The notes under the pieces: generated by a model
Database searches by the model: none
What the model saw: the letters and a program-made list of their open reading frames with translations, nothing else
Told to the model about the DNA's origin: nothing
DNA from: Actinomycetes bacterium
GTDB taxonomy: Bacteria; Actinomycetota; Acidimicrobiia; Acidimicrobiales; Ilumatobacteraceae
Assembly (NCBI GenBank): GCA_029782355.1
Contig: JAKOUY010000031.1
Coordinates: forward strand, 1-64,000
Direction of reading: 5' to 3'
DNA: 64,000 nucleotides
Translations under genes and position numbers: made by a program
In this document: one piece after another, positions 26,541 to 35,601 of the stretch
Layout of the letters: each line of letters begins with the position of its first letter
Numbering within the stretch: the first letter of the stretch is position 1

Positions 26541-26560
26541 ATCGTTTGGGGCCAAATGAT
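26541..26560. promoter_or_regulatory. MarR-type operator A (FAH gene / ADC-P450 operon)
   Basis: ATCGTTTGGGGCCAAATGAT is an imperfect palindrome. It lies between two divergent leaderless promoters, directly against the TAGGAT -10 (26561-26566) of the plus-strand operon and over the -35 position of the minus-strand gene, so one bound dimer could repress both. Near-identical sites are at 36987, 40956 and 41513. Confidence 0.75.
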
Positions 26561-26574
26561 TAGGATGACTGGCC

Positions 26575-27384
26575 ATGACGCACGAGTACCCCCGCGGGTT
26601 CATGTTCCCGCGCACCGCGACCGGCCGGTCGTCGCTGGTGCCGGCCCCGCCGTGGCACTACAGCGGGCAGATGCTGACCATCGAGTACCGCACCGACCCG
26701 GCAGCCGTGGCCGAACTGCTGCCGGCCCCACTGCAACCGGCCGACGACGACCCGGGCGCGGTGGCGGTCATCTGGGCCGACTGGCAGAGCTGCAGCGACG
26801 GCTTCGACGAGCTGCTCGACCCGGTGCGCAGCCAGTACCTGGAGACCTTCGTGGTGGTCCGCTGCAAGTACCGCGACCAGCACTACAGCCGGTGCGTGTA
26901 CATCTGGGTCGACAAGGACTTCGCCATGGTCCGCGGTCATCACCAGGGGTACCCGAAGAAGCTCGGCGAGCTGTACCTGACCCGCGCCGTACGCGTCGGC
27001 AAGGCCGGACCGCGCCTCGAGCCGGGCGGGCGCTTCGGCGCCACCTGCGCGGCGTACGGACGCCGGCTGATCGACGCCACGTTCACCATCACCGGCACCG
27101 CCGAGGACGCCGGGTTCGTCAACGCCCTGCCGATGCTGCACCACCGGGTGATGCCGGCCATCGAGGGCGACGGCACGGACAGCCTGCACGAGCTGGTCAC
27201 GATGCGTGGCTTCGATGCCGAGGTCGGCCCGTGCTACTCGGGCACGGCGACGCTGCAGCTGTACGACTCGCCCGTCGAGGAGCTGACCCGGCTCGCCCCG
27301 CAGGAGATGATCGGCGGGTACTGGCGGGAGGTCGGCACCTCGTGGCGGGAAGGAACCACCCTGGAACGGAGGAACCGGACATGA
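26575..27384 (+). CDS. Acetoacetate decarboxylase (ADC)-family protein
   Basis: The 269-residue protein has the ADC fold signature, including GHHQGYPKKLGEL, where the first Lys corresponds to the Schiff-base lysine of acetoacetate decarboxylase (WGFPKKLA in Clostridium). YLETFVVVRCKY supplies the acidic partner region. ADC relatives also include hydratases and aldolases, so decarboxylation is likely but not certain. The ATG is 8 nt after a TAGGAT -10 element, a leaderless start. It overlaps the P450 gene by 4 bp and is controlled by operator A. Confidence 0.8.
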   Translation: MTHEYPRGFMFPRTATGRSSLVPAPPWHYSGQMLTIEYRTDPAAVAELLPAPLQPADDDPGAVAVIWADWQSCSDGFDELLDPVRSQYLETFVVVRCKYRDQHYSRCVYIWVDKDFAMVRGHHQGYPKKLGELYLTRAVRVGKAGPRLEPGGRFGATCAAYGRRLIDATFTITGTAEDAGFVNALPMLHHRVMPAIEGDGTDSLHELVTMRGFDAEVGPCYSGTATLQLYDSPVEELTRLAPQEMIGGYWREVGTSWREGTTLERRNRT

Positions 27385-28664
27385 GCGACGTGACCAAGGG
27401 CGACTTCGGTCCGCCGGACGCCGACATCACCGATCCGGACACCTACGTGTCCGGCTTCCCCTACGCCACGTTCGAGCGCTTGCGTCGCGACGATCCGGTG
27501 AGCTGGTGGGAGTGCGCAACGGGCGAGCGCGGCTTCTGGGCGGTGACCCGCTACGACGATCTGCTGACCGTCAGCAAGCAGCCCGACCTGTTCTCCAACG
27601 CCCAGGGCGTGACCCTCGAGGACATCGAGGGCGACGACTTCCACGCTCGGCGGAACATGCTGGAGTACGACCCACCCGAGCACACCCGCTACCGCCGGTT
27701 GGTGTCCAAGCCGTTCGCCCGCCGCGAGGTGTACGCCTACGAGAACGCCATCCGCCTGCTGGCACGCGAGGTGGTCGAGCAGGCCTTGGCCGAGGGCACC
27801 GAGTTCGACTTCGTCGACCGGGTGGCCAAGCAGCTGCCGATGCGCATGCTCGGTCGCCTGCTGGGCGTGCCCGACGCCGACGGCCCGTGGCTGGTGGAGC
27901 GAGGCGACGCCCTGCTCGGCAACTTCGACCCGGAAATGACCGAGCATCCGGTGGGCATGACCGACACCGACCAGTTCAAGCACATCCCGTTCCGTTCGCC
28001 GGCGGCGCTCGACCTGTACCGGTACGCCGAAGAGCAGGCCCGGTTGCGTCGCGAGCGCCCCACCGACGACGTCATCTCCCGGTTGCTCGCCCCGACCATC
28101 GACGGCGAGCAACTGGGCGAGCGGGAGTTCAAGAACTTCTTCGTCCTGCTGGTCTCGGCGGGCAACGACACCTCTCGGTACACGATGGCCGCCGGGATGA
28201 AGGCGCTGATCGAGCACCCCGAGCAGATGGCCGAGCTCCGCGACTCGATCGGGACCGACGACGGGATGCTGATGGAGTCGGCGGTCGAGGAGATCCTCCG
28301 CTGGGGAACAGTGACGATGCACTTCCGGCGCACCGCGGTCGCCGACACCGAGTTGCGCGGCGCGCCGATCAAGGCCGGCGACAAGGTGCTGATCTGGTTC
28401 CACTCCGCCGACTACGACGCGGACCAGTTCCCCGACCCGTACCGCTTCGACATCCACCGCACCCCCAACGACCACGTCGCCTTCGGGCGGATGAGCCCGC
28501 ACCTGTGCCTCGGAGCCCAGCTGGCCCGGATGGAGATCAAGGTGCTGTTCGAGGAGCTGCTGCCACGGATCGGCGACGCCCGGTTGAACGGCCCGATCGA
28601 TCGCTTGCGCAGCAACTTCATCGGCGGGATGAAGCGGATGCCCGTGGCCGTCACCCGGGCCTGA
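27381..28664 (+). CDS. Cytochrome P450
   Basis: The 427-residue soluble P450 shows an I-helix oxygen-binding motif LLVSAGNDTSRY, the ExxR pair EEILR and the heme-binding loop AFGRMSPHLCLGAQLAR with the thiolate Cys. The loop has Met-Ser where most bacterial P450s have Gly residues. It is translated in an ATGA overlap with the ADC-like gene and so belongs to the operator A operon. No ferredoxin or reductase gene is adjacent. The N-terminal part (DPDTYVSGFPYATFERLRRDDPV) resembles CYP125/CYP124-like enzymes. The substrate is unknown; a hydroxylation step in the MarR-regulated catabolic set is the likely role. Confidence 0.93.
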   Translation: MSDVTKGDFGPPDADITDPDTYVSGFPYATFERLRRDDPVSWWECATGERGFWAVTRYDDLLTVSKQPDLFSNAQGVTLEDIEGDDFHARRNMLEYDPPEHTRYRRLVSKPFARREVYAYENAIRLLAREVVEQALAEGTEFDFVDRVAKQLPMRMLGRLLGVPDADGPWLVERGDALLGNFDPEMTEHPVGMTDTDQFKHIPFRSPAALDLYRYAEEQARLRRERPTDDVISRLLAPTIDGEQLGEREFKNFFVLLVSAGNDTSRYTMAAGMKALIEHPEQMAELRDSIGTDDGMLMESAVEEILRWGTVTMHFRRTAVADTELRGAPIKAGDKVLIWFHSADYDADQFPDPYRFDIHRTPNDHVAFGRMSPHLCLGAQLARMEIKVLFEELLPRIGDARLNGPIDRLRSNFIGGMKRMPVAVTRA

Positions 28665-28738
28665 CCCAGGTCGGCGCTGGGTGTCGGGGCGCGGTCCGTT
28701 CACCCGACGGGGTGACCGAGGGACCTAGAGTCGGCGCC

Positions 28739-29341
28739 ATGTCGGGGGACATCGATGCGGCCACGCTGCGTCGCGCCGCGCACGACGACGATGCCTTCCG
28801 CCTGATCCAGACCCGCTACGTCAACCTGCTGTGGGCCACCACCGCAGGCTTCCGCCTCGACCGCCAGACCCGCGAGGACGTCGTCCAGCTGGTCTGGCTG
28901 AAGCTCGTCCAGCACGTCGGGCGGATCCGCCAGCCGGAGCGCCTGTCGGGGTGGCTGGCGACGACGACGCGCAACGAGTGCTTGCGGATCGTCAAGGCCA
29001 GGTCGCGGTTGACCCTGAGCGACACGATGGACGCCCACCTCGCCGCCGACGATCAGTCGGTCGACACCCGGCTGGTCCGCGACGAGACGGTCCGGGCGGT
29101 GGGCGAGGCGCTGAACGAACTCGGCTCGCGCTGCCAGGCGTTGCTGCGGCTGCTGGCCGTCGATCCGCCACCGACGTACGAGGAGATCTCCGCCGCGCTG
29201 GGCATGCCGGTCCCCAGCATCGGTCCCACCCGCCAACGCTGCCTGCGGACCTTGGCCAAGCATCCGCGGATCGTCGGTATCACCGGACGGGTTCCGGGGT
29301 CAGTCCACGGACAGCCCCACCGGGACGGAGCGCACGGATGA
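28739..29341 (+). CDS. ECF-type RNA polymerase sigma factor
   Basis: The 200-residue protein has sigma region 2 (about 20-90: AFRLIQTRYVNLLWATTAGFRLDRQTREDVVQLVWLKLVQHVGRIRQPERLSGWLATTTRNECL) and a region 4 helix-turn-helix (about 120-180: GSRCQALLRLLAVDPPPTYEEISAALGMPVPSIGPTRQRCLRTL). No adjacent gene encodes a recognisable anti-sigma factor with a transmembrane helix. The ATG lies 7 nt after a TAGAGT -10 element (28726-28731). Its stop overlaps the next gene (ATGA), which leads on to a subtilase. It is probably the regulator of the protease locus. Confidence 0.88.
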   Translation: MSGDIDAATLRRAAHDDDAFRLIQTRYVNLLWATTAGFRLDRQTREDVVQLVWLKLVQHVGRIRQPERLSGWLATTTRNECLRIVKARSRLTLSDTMDAHLAADDQSVDTRLVRDETVRAVGEALNELGSRCQALLRLLAVDPPPTYEEISAALGMPVPSIGPTRQRCLRTLAKHPRIVGITGRVPGSVHGQPHRDGAHG

Positions 29342-29862
29342 GCGACGCACCACACGACGACCAGGACCTGACCGAGGATGGCTCGACCGACGTCTCGACG
29401 CCGGGCGCGGCGCTCGACGCGGTGGAGGCCGACCGGTTGCTGGTCGCGCTCGGCGAGCTGTTCGCTGCCGCCGACCCGCCACCGGCCTCGTTGATCCCGT
29501 CGCGATCCCTGCTGCGGTGGGCGTCGCCCGAGGCCGGGCTGGCCGAGTTGCTGGCCGATGCGCCAGGCCTCGCCGGCGTGCGCGGCCCCGCCGACGAGCC
29601 GGACTCGTGGCACTTCGCCATCGGCTCGACGCGCATCGAGATGAGCGTGGAGGACGGTGCCCTGGCCGGCACGATCCTCCCGTGGTCGGGCGGGTCGCTG
29701 CAGGTCGAGGTGCAGGCCGACGACGGCCACCCGGCCCCGGCGGCGCGCATCGATCAGGACGGCGACTTCTTCGTCGGCGCAGTGCCCCGAGTGCCGTTCC
29801 GGTTGCGGTTCGCCACGACCGACGAGGTCGTCGTCACCGAGTTCGTCCGGATCGCGGGCTGA
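29338..29862 (+). CDS. Small beta-rich protein of the sigma/CHAT locus, unknown function
   Basis: The 174-residue soluble protein has an acidic N-terminus, a helical segment (about 28-75) and a beta-rich C-terminal half (SWHFAIGSTRIEMSVEDGALAGTILPW, then VEVQADDGHPAPAARIDQDGDFFVGAVPRVPFRLRF), which resembles carboxypeptidase-regulatory-like or transthyretin-type sandwiches. Proteins of this look are, as I recall, common beside ECF sigma and CHAT genes in actinobacteria, but I cannot name the family. It overlaps the sigma gene by 4 bp and precedes the subtilase by 12 bp, so it may serve as the sigma factor's partner. Confidence 0.6.
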   Translation: MSDAPHDDQDLTEDGSTDVSTPGAALDAVEADRLLVALGELFAAADPPPASLIPSRSLLRWASPEAGLAELLADAPGLAGVRGPADEPDSWHFAIGSTRIEMSVEDGALAGTILPWSGGSLQVEVQADDGHPAPAARIDQDGDFFVGAVPRVPFRLRFATTDEVVVTEFVRIAG

Positions 29863-29874
29863 GAGGAGACCGGC

Positions 29875-31365
29875 ATGACCCTGTTGCGCCGCACCGTCGC
29901 TGCCGTGGTGACCCTGTGCGCCGTCGTCGTCGCCGGTGAGCTGGGGACGCGACCCGGCCTCGCCGGATCGCCCGCCGCCCCCGATGCCCAGCGGGTCACG
30001 ACGACCACGCTGCGGGTGATCCCTTCCTTCCCCTCGATCCCCTTCCCGTCGACGACTCGCCCGCCGGCCACCCATCCGCCACGCACCACGACCACGACCT
30101 CGACCACCGTGGTGGTCCGGCGGACGACGACGACTACCGCGCCAACCACGACCACCACCACGACGACACCGCCGGTGAGGGAGACCACCACCACCGTGCC
30201 CCCCGCCGAGGGCGAGGAGCCGGTGTGTGCCTACCGCAACGACCTGGTCATCGCCACCCAGGACCTGACCGCCCGGATGGGAGCGCTGGGCCTGGCGGTG
30301 CCGACCGGCGCCGACGTCCCCAACCTCGACCCCACCGCCCTGCGGCTGATGGGCCGCGGTCACGTCTACCCCTATCGGATCACCAGCGGCGCCGACCCCC
30401 TGGCGGTGGCCCAGGCGCTGGTGAGCAGCGGGGTGATCGCCGCGCCGGTGATGGTGGTGCTGCCGGCCGGGCACTGGACCTACGCCGGTGGCAACCCACC
30501 GGTCGACCTGCCGGATCCGGCACCGGTGGTGCCCGGTGCGCCGGCCAAGCCGGTGGCCATCGCCGAGATCGACACCGGCTACTCGTCGGCGGCCGGCGAC
30601 CCGGCGTGGTTGTCGGCACGGGTCAAGGCGGCCACGGCGCTGGATGGCGACAAGGCCTCGGCGGCGATGCGCGGCCACGGCAAGTTCGTCGCCAGCATCA
30701 TCACCCAGGAGCGGCCGAACAGTACGGTCACGGTCGGCGGGATCACGCCCGTGCCGGCGGCCAAGTTCACCGGAGACAGCGGCCGCCCGTTCCCCGCCGG
30801 CCTCAGCGACGTGTCCGACGAGTTGCAGGTCTGGCTGACGATGCGCCGGGTGCTCGGCACCGGCCAGCACTTCACCGCCCTGAACATGTCCGTCGGGGCC
30901 TACGCCTGCCCGCTGTCGTACGCCGGACTGGCCCTGCAGGCGGCACTGATCGACTGGTACTCGACCACCAACGGGCGGCCGATCAGCTCAGCCGCCGGCA
31001 ACCACGTCGCCGGGGAGGCCGGTCCGTTCCCGGCCTTCGTCCCGGCGCAGCTGGCTCGCACCGGCGGACCAGGGTCGACGCCGGCGTTCGAGCCGGTGCT
31101 GTGCGCCGCGCCGGTCACGTGCAAGCCGGGCCGGCTGTACGACGTGCAATCGGTCGACGAGAACGGGGCCCAGTCGGCGTTCTCCAACGCCGGGCACTTC
31201 TCCGCCCCGGGTGAGCATCTCGTGGGCGTGCGCCTCGACACCGGCACGGCCACCATCTGGAGCGGCTCGTCGTTTGCCGCGGCCGTCGTCACGGCAGCCA
31301 TCGCCGACGGGGCGGTGCTGGGCGACGGCTCGGTCACCGTGCTGCACCACGTGACGACCAAGTAG
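29875..31365 (+). CDS. Secreted subtilisin-like (S8) serine protease with Thr-rich stalk, copy 1
   Basis: The 496-residue protein has an N-terminal signal segment (TLLRRTVAAVVTLCAVVVAG), a low-complexity Thr/Pro stalk (about 41-112) and a subtilase domain. The triad is visible: Asp233 in AEIDTGYS, His268 in RGHGKFVAS and Ser466 in WSGSSFAAAVV, with the oxyanion Asn376 in SAAGNHV. The domain between stalk and Asp (about 118-210) is probably a propeptide. Cys residues at about 118, 345, 410 and 416 could form disulfides. GAGGAGA lies upstream of the ATG. It is in line with the sigma gene and paralogous to the gene at 34026. Confidence 0.87.
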   Translation: MTLLRRTVAAVVTLCAVVVAGELGTRPGLAGSPAAPDAQRVTTTTLRVIPSFPSIPFPSTTRPPATHPPRTTTTTSTTVVVRRTTTTTAPTTTTTTTTPPVRETTTTVPPAEGEEPVCAYRNDLVIATQDLTARMGALGLAVPTGADVPNLDPTALRLMGRGHVYPYRITSGADPLAVAQALVSSGVIAAPVMVVLPAGHWTYAGGNPPVDLPDPAPVVPGAPAKPVAIAEIDTGYSSAAGDPAWLSARVKAATALDGDKASAAMRGHGKFVASIITQERPNSTVTVGGITPVPAAKFTGDSGRPFPAGLSDVSDELQVWLTMRRVLGTGQHFTALNMSVGAYACPLSYAGLALQAALIDWYSTTNGRPISSAAGNHVAGEAGPFPAFVPAQLARTGGPGSTPAFEPVLCAAPVTCKPGRLYDVQSVDENGAQSAFSNAGHFSAPGEHLVGVRLDTGTATIWSGSSFAAAVVTAAIADGAVLGDGSVTVLHHVTTK

Positions 31366-31371
31366 CAGCGG

Positions 31372-33936
31372 TCACCCCCAGCCGAAGCAGGTCAGCGCGC
31401 CCGCCAGCCACCGTCCGGCGGCATCCGTCGGCGTGGCGCGCACCTCCCGCAGCGCAGCAGCGGGCCGCGTGCCGGCGGCCAGGCGACGGTGGAGCGCGCC
31501 GATCAGTTCGACCGTGGTCGGATGGTCGGGCAGCAGCGTGGCGGCGGCGAGGACGGTGGCGGTGCCGGCCCCCAGCAACGCCTCGACCAGGCCCGCCGAC
31601 TCGTCCCCGCGGAGGGCCTCCAGCGCGCCGGCGTCGCACGCCGCCAGCACCACGGTGGCCGGGGTGCGCGCCAGCTGCTCGATCTCCACGGCGACCAGGT
31701 CACCGTCGGTCATCCGCAGTTGGGCGAAGCGCCCATCGTGGGCCCGGCGCTCGCCGTGACATGCCAGGTGGAGGAGATCGGCACCGTCCAGCGCGGCGCG
31801 CAGGTCGCCGACCGTGGCGTCCGCGGTGACCGCGGCGCGATCCGCCCAGGCCGCACCGACCGCGGCGAGCTCGGCGGCGGCCGACGACAGGTCGGGGCCC
31901 CCGAGCACGGCGACGCGAGCCGGGAGCCGGGCCCCGGACCGCTCGCCGGTCAGCCAGTGGGACAGGCGATGGCTGACGGCCACCTCGGCGCCGGCCAAGG
32001 CCGGCATCGCCGCCCACGGGATCGTCGCATGCCGAGCCAGCGGGGCGACGACCACCCGATCGCCCGGGATCGGCGGGAGCAGCAGGCGCTGGAGGGCCTC
32101 GACCCGCCGAGCGACGGCGACGAGGGCGTCGCCGGTCGAGTGACCGCCACCGACCGCGAGGGCCAGCCGGCGGTAGGCGCGGGCCAGGTGGGTGGCGTGC
32201 TCGTGGATGTCGTCGAGTGCACCCAGGCGGTGGAGCTCGGCTCGGCCCCGGTGGACGACGACCGCGCCGACCCGACTGTCGAGCACGTGGTGCTGGACGA
32301 TCGTGGCCTCGCCGAACTCGCCGAGCACCAGTCGTGGCCGACGGCTGGCCGAGCGCGCCGGCCGGTGGGCGGCGCGGCGGGTCGAGGCCACGATGCGGCG
32401 CTGCAACGCCGACTGGCGGCGCAGCAGGGACGGTAGGTCCGCCGGGGAGGCCGTACGGGCGGCCACCTGCAGGGCGCGCAGCGCGGCGATGTCCTCGTCG
32501 GATCCGGCTGCCCGATGGTGTGCCGCAGGCGACCCGCTCGTCCGACACCGGTCGACCCAGCGCAGCACGTCGGCCGGCCGATGGCGTCCGAGGCGGGCGC
32601 GCAGGCCGACCTCGGCGACACCGGCCAGCTGGGCGCTGACAGCGGCGCGCAACTCGGCCGCGCCGGCCAGACGGCGGCGGTGGTCGCCGAGGTCGATGGC
32701 CCGGGCGCTGAGGCGGCGAGCGGCAGCGTCGTCGCCGCCGGCCAAGGCAGCTCGGGCTCCGACCACCAAGGTGGCCAGGCGGGCCTCGAACGGTGGGCGG
32801 ACCGGCCCCCACGGCAGGGCCGCCAACCCGACCGCGGCCCGTTGCGGCGCCCACCGCCCGAGCAGCGCCCAAGCCTGTGCGGCCCCGATCAGCTGGCCCA
32901 TCGACGCCAGCTCCTCGGCCACGGCCGCGGCCAGATCGGGGTCCGGCTGATCGCCGCCGGGTGAGGCGGCTCCGGCCAGGGCGTCGGCGGCGAGGGCCCA
33001 CCCGGACCGGTTCTGGTCGCGGAACTGGCGGGCGGCATCGGCGGCCTCCCGGGCTGCCTCGACCGTGTCGTCCTGGCCGAGCAGCGCCAGCGCCCGGTAG
33101 TAGCCGGCCTCGGCCCGCTCCAGCGCCCGGCCCTCGCCGGCGAGGCGGTCGATCGTCGCCCGACTGACCGACTCGGCCTCGGCGTACAGTCCGGCCTCGA
33201 CCAGCACCTCGCACCGGTTGACCTGGACCTCGCTGGGATCGAGACCCAACTCGACCAGTCGTTGCTCGGCGAGGCGGAAGTGGGTCAGCGCGCCGGGCAC
33301 GTCACCGGCGCGCCCGGCTGCTCGCCCGATGTTGTGCTCCATCCAGGCTGCCGACGAGCCGATGCCCAGCTCGTCGAACAACGCCTGGGCGCGGCGCAGG
33401 TCGGCCATGGCACCGCCGGCGTCGCCCCGGTCGAGTCGGATCATCGCCCGGTTGCCCAGCGTGGCGGCGACGAAGAACCGTTCGCCCGCCTCCTCGAACA
33501 GCGGCAGGCCGAGGTCGTAGGCCGCCCGCGCCTCGTCGGTGCGGCCTTCCCGGGCCATGATCGTGGCCCGCTGGAAGGCGACCTTGGCAGCCAGCAGCCC
33601 CACTGCCCCGTCGGCTGCCGCCGCCAGCGTGGCCAGGGCCCCGTCGACGTCACCGGCCATGTGCTGGGTGCCGCTCAACGTCACCATCGCCGCGGCGCGC
33701 AGGTCGGCCCGCCCGGCCCGGTCGGCGGCCCGCACGGCTCGGCCGAGCAACTCGGCGGAGTCGGCGACGGACGTCACCCAGCGGGCGGCCTCACCGGCCC
33801 CCCGCCAGCAGATCGCCTGGACGGCGCCGTCCGTCGTCGCCGCCGCCTCGGCGGCGAGCTCGACGTAGGCCCGCGGCGGCTCGCCGCGCAGCTGCTCGAC
33901 GAGGGCGACCGCATCCGCTTCGGCCAGGCCCATCAC
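31372..33936 (-). CDS. TPR-CHAT protein (caspase-like protease)
   Basis: The 854-residue protein consists of tetratricopeptide-like helical repeats over about residues 1-480, for example GDAGGAMADLRRAQALFDELG and GDVPGALTHFRLAEQRLVELG. A basic linker leads to a C-terminal CHAT domain (about 560-854). The catalytic dyad is visible as His727 in HLACHGER and Cys767 in VLAACDAG, the caspase/separase arrangement. CHAT proteases act in regulated proteolysis such as the TPR-CHAT partner of type III-E CRISPR effectors. There is no signal peptide, so it is cytosolic. It lies convergent to one subtilase and divergent from the other. The start is GTG 33936 or ATG 33933. Confidence 0.88.
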   Translation of the reverse strand: MMGLAEADAVALVEQLRGEPPRAYVELAAEAAATTDGAVQAICWRGAGEAARWVTSVADSAELLGRAVRAADRAGRADLRAAAMVTLSGTQHMAGDVDGALATLAAAADGAVGLLAAKVAFQRATIMAREGRTDEARAAYDLGLPLFEEAGERFFVAATLGNRAMIRLDRGDAGGAMADLRRAQALFDELGIGSSAAWMEHNIGRAAGRAGDVPGALTHFRLAEQRLVELGLDPSEVQVNRCEVLVEAGLYAEAESVSRATIDRLAGEGRALERAEAGYYRALALLGQDDTVEAAREAADAARQFRDQNRSGWALAADALAGAASPGGDQPDPDLAAAVAEELASMGQLIGAAQAWALLGRWAPQRAAVGLAALPWGPVRPPFEARLATLVVGARAALAGGDDAAARRLSARAIDLGDHRRRLAGAAELRAAVSAQLAGVAEVGLRARLGRHRPADVLRWVDRCRTSGSPAAHHRAAGSDEDIAALRALQVAARTASPADLPSLLRRQSALQRRIVASTRRAAHRPARSASRRPRLVLGEFGEATIVQHHVLDSRVGAVVVHRGRAELHRLGALDDIHEHATHLARAYRRLALAVGGGHSTGDALVAVARRVEALQRLLLPPIPGDRVVVAPLARHATIPWAAMPALAGAEVAVSHRLSHWLTGERSGARLPARVAVLGGPDLSSAAAELAAVGAAWADRAAVTADATVGDLRAALDGADLLHLACHGERRAHDGRFAQLRMTDGDLVAVEIEQLARTPATVVLAACDAGALEALRGDESAGLVEALLGAGTATVLAAATLLPDHPTTVELIGALHRRLAAGTRPAAALREVRATPTDAAGRWLAGALTCFGWG

Positions 33937-34025
33937 GGCGAAGTTTCGCGTATTCCGCGGCGCCCTGCGCGGTCGTTCCCCCGTCCGGGATCACCGGCAC
34001 CGATCACCACCACGGGAGCACGACC

Positions 34026-35591
34026 ATGTCCATCACCACCCGCATCACCGCCGTCACCACCGTGTTGGTGGCCGGCTGCTGCCTGGGCGCAGCCGGATCG
34101 GTTGCCGGCGCGTCGGGCGGCGGCGCCGACCCGGAGCTGTTCGGCACGACGACGACCACCCTGCACTTCGGTCCGGCACCCAAGCAGCCGATCATCTCGC
34201 TGCCGACGATCAAGTTCGTGACCACGACGACGAAGCTGCAGATCCCGATCAAGACGCTGCCCACCATCAAGGTCACCCCGACCAGCATCCACATCCCGAT
34301 CAAGACGCTGCCGTCGTTCAACCTGCCGACCACCGTTGCGCCACCCGCCGACACCGAGCCGGCCCCGCCCGCCACGGAGGCCCCGTCGACGCCGTCGGCC
34401 ACCGTCCCCCGCTTCGACAGTGGCAGCGAGCCGCTGTGCGCCTACCGGGCATCGCTGGTGGTCGCGACCAGCGATCTCACCGCCCGGGCCGCCGACCTGG
34501 CTCTGCGCCCGCCGAGCGCCGCCGACGTCAGCAATCTGGACGACACCGCCCTGACGGCCATGCACGCCGCCCACCTGTTCCCCTACGTCATCACCGATGG
34601 CACCGATCCGCTGCAACTCGTCGCCCGGCTGGGCGCCGAGGGGATCGTCGCCGCGCCGGTGTCGCTGGTGCTGCCCGCCGGGGAATGGGGCTTCTCGGCG
34701 GCCAACCCGCCGGTCGACCTGAGCACGCCCGCTCCCGACGTGCCGGGAGGGTTGAGCTCGCCGAAGCAGATCGCCGAGCTGGACACCGGCTTCAGCGCGG
34801 CAGCCGGTGACCCGACGTGGATGCGGACGCGGGTCAAGGCGGCATCCGGTCTGGACGAGGACGCCACCTCGCCGGCCACCAACGGACACGGCAAGTTCGT
34901 CGCCAGCCTGATCGCCCAGGAGCGGCCCGACGTGCAGATCACCGTGGGTGCGGCAGCGCCCGTCGACCTCGATGCGTTCGTCGGCGACGGCAAGCGTCCG
35001 GCGCCGAGCGTGGTCACCGACGCCTCCGACGAGCTGCAGCTGTGGCTCGGCATGCGCCGGCTGTTGGCGACGTCGATCCAGTTCGACGCCCTGGCCCTGC
35101 CGATCGGTGCCTACGCCTGCCCGCTGTCCACCTCCGGGCTGGTCACCCAGGCGGCGCTCATCGACTGGTACGCGGCAACCGGGGGTAAGCCGGTGGCGGC
35201 TGCGGTGGGCAATCACGTTCCGGGTGAACCGGGCCCGTACCCGGCGTTCCTCCCCGCCGGCATGGGCCGCCAGTTCGGCACGGTGTTCCAGCCGGCGTTC
35301 GAGTCCAGCCTGTGCGCCGCTCCGGTGACGTGCGTGCCGGGCCGGCTGTACGACGTGCGGTCGGTCGACGCCGATGGCCAGCCGTCGGCCTTCTCCAACG
35401 ACGGCCATGTCGCCGCCCCGGGCGAGCAGCTCGTCGGCATCCGCCTCGGCACCGCCCAGGCGACGATGTGGAGTGGCACCTCCTTCGCCACGGCGATCGT
35501 GGCGGCCGCCATCGCCGACGGTTCGCAGCCCGGCGATGGATCGGTGATCGTCGCCCAGCACGTGGTCGCTGGGCAGGTGACCGTCAACTGA
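34026..35591 (+). CDS. Secreted subtilisin-like (S8) serine protease with stalk, copy 2
   Basis: The 521-residue paralogue of the gene at 29875 has a signal segment, a stalk (about 40-128) containing the repeat IPIKTLPTIK/IPIKTLPSF, and a subtilase domain. The triad is Asp253 (AELDTGFS), His288 (NGHGKFVAS) and Ser486 (WSGTSFATAIV), with Asn396 in AVGNHV. Long identical stretches with copy 1 (GHGKFVAS, GAYACPLS, AAPVTC-PGRLYDV-SVD) show a duplication, while the stalks have diverged. The ATG has GGGAG 7 nt upstream. It is divergent from the CHAT gene, with 89 bp between the starts. Confidence 0.87.
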   Translation: MSITTRITAVTTVLVAGCCLGAAGSVAGASGGGADPELFGTTTTTLHFGPAPKQPIISLPTIKFVTTTTKLQIPIKTLPTIKVTPTSIHIPIKTLPSFNLPTTVAPPADTEPAPPATEAPSTPSATVPRFDSGSEPLCAYRASLVVATSDLTARAADLALRPPSAADVSNLDDTALTAMHAAHLFPYVITDGTDPLQLVARLGAEGIVAAPVSLVLPAGEWGFSAANPPVDLSTPAPDVPGGLSSPKQIAELDTGFSAAAGDPTWMRTRVKAASGLDEDATSPATNGHGKFVASLIAQERPDVQITVGAAAPVDLDAFVGDGKRPAPSVVTDASDELQLWLGMRRLLATSIQFDALALPIGAYACPLSTSGLVTQAALIDWYAATGGKPVAAAVGNHVPGEPGPYPAFLPAGMGRQFGTVFQPAFESSLCAAPVTCVPGRLYDVRSVDADGQPSAFSNDGHVAAPGEQLVGIRLGTAQATMWSGTSFATAIVAAAIADGSQPGDGSVIVAQHVVAGQVTVN

Positions 35592-35601
35592 GCGGCCCGT
35601 C

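Noticed and set aside
25664-28664. Secondary-metabolite biosynthetic cluster around the P450
   Set aside because: There is no polyketide, peptide, terpene or RiPP synthase, and the shared MarR operator and enzyme types fit catabolism better.
31372-35591. Type III-E CRISPR (craspase)-like system
   Set aside because: Only the TPR-CHAT type of protein is shared; there is no Cas7-11, cas1/cas2 or repeat array in the window.
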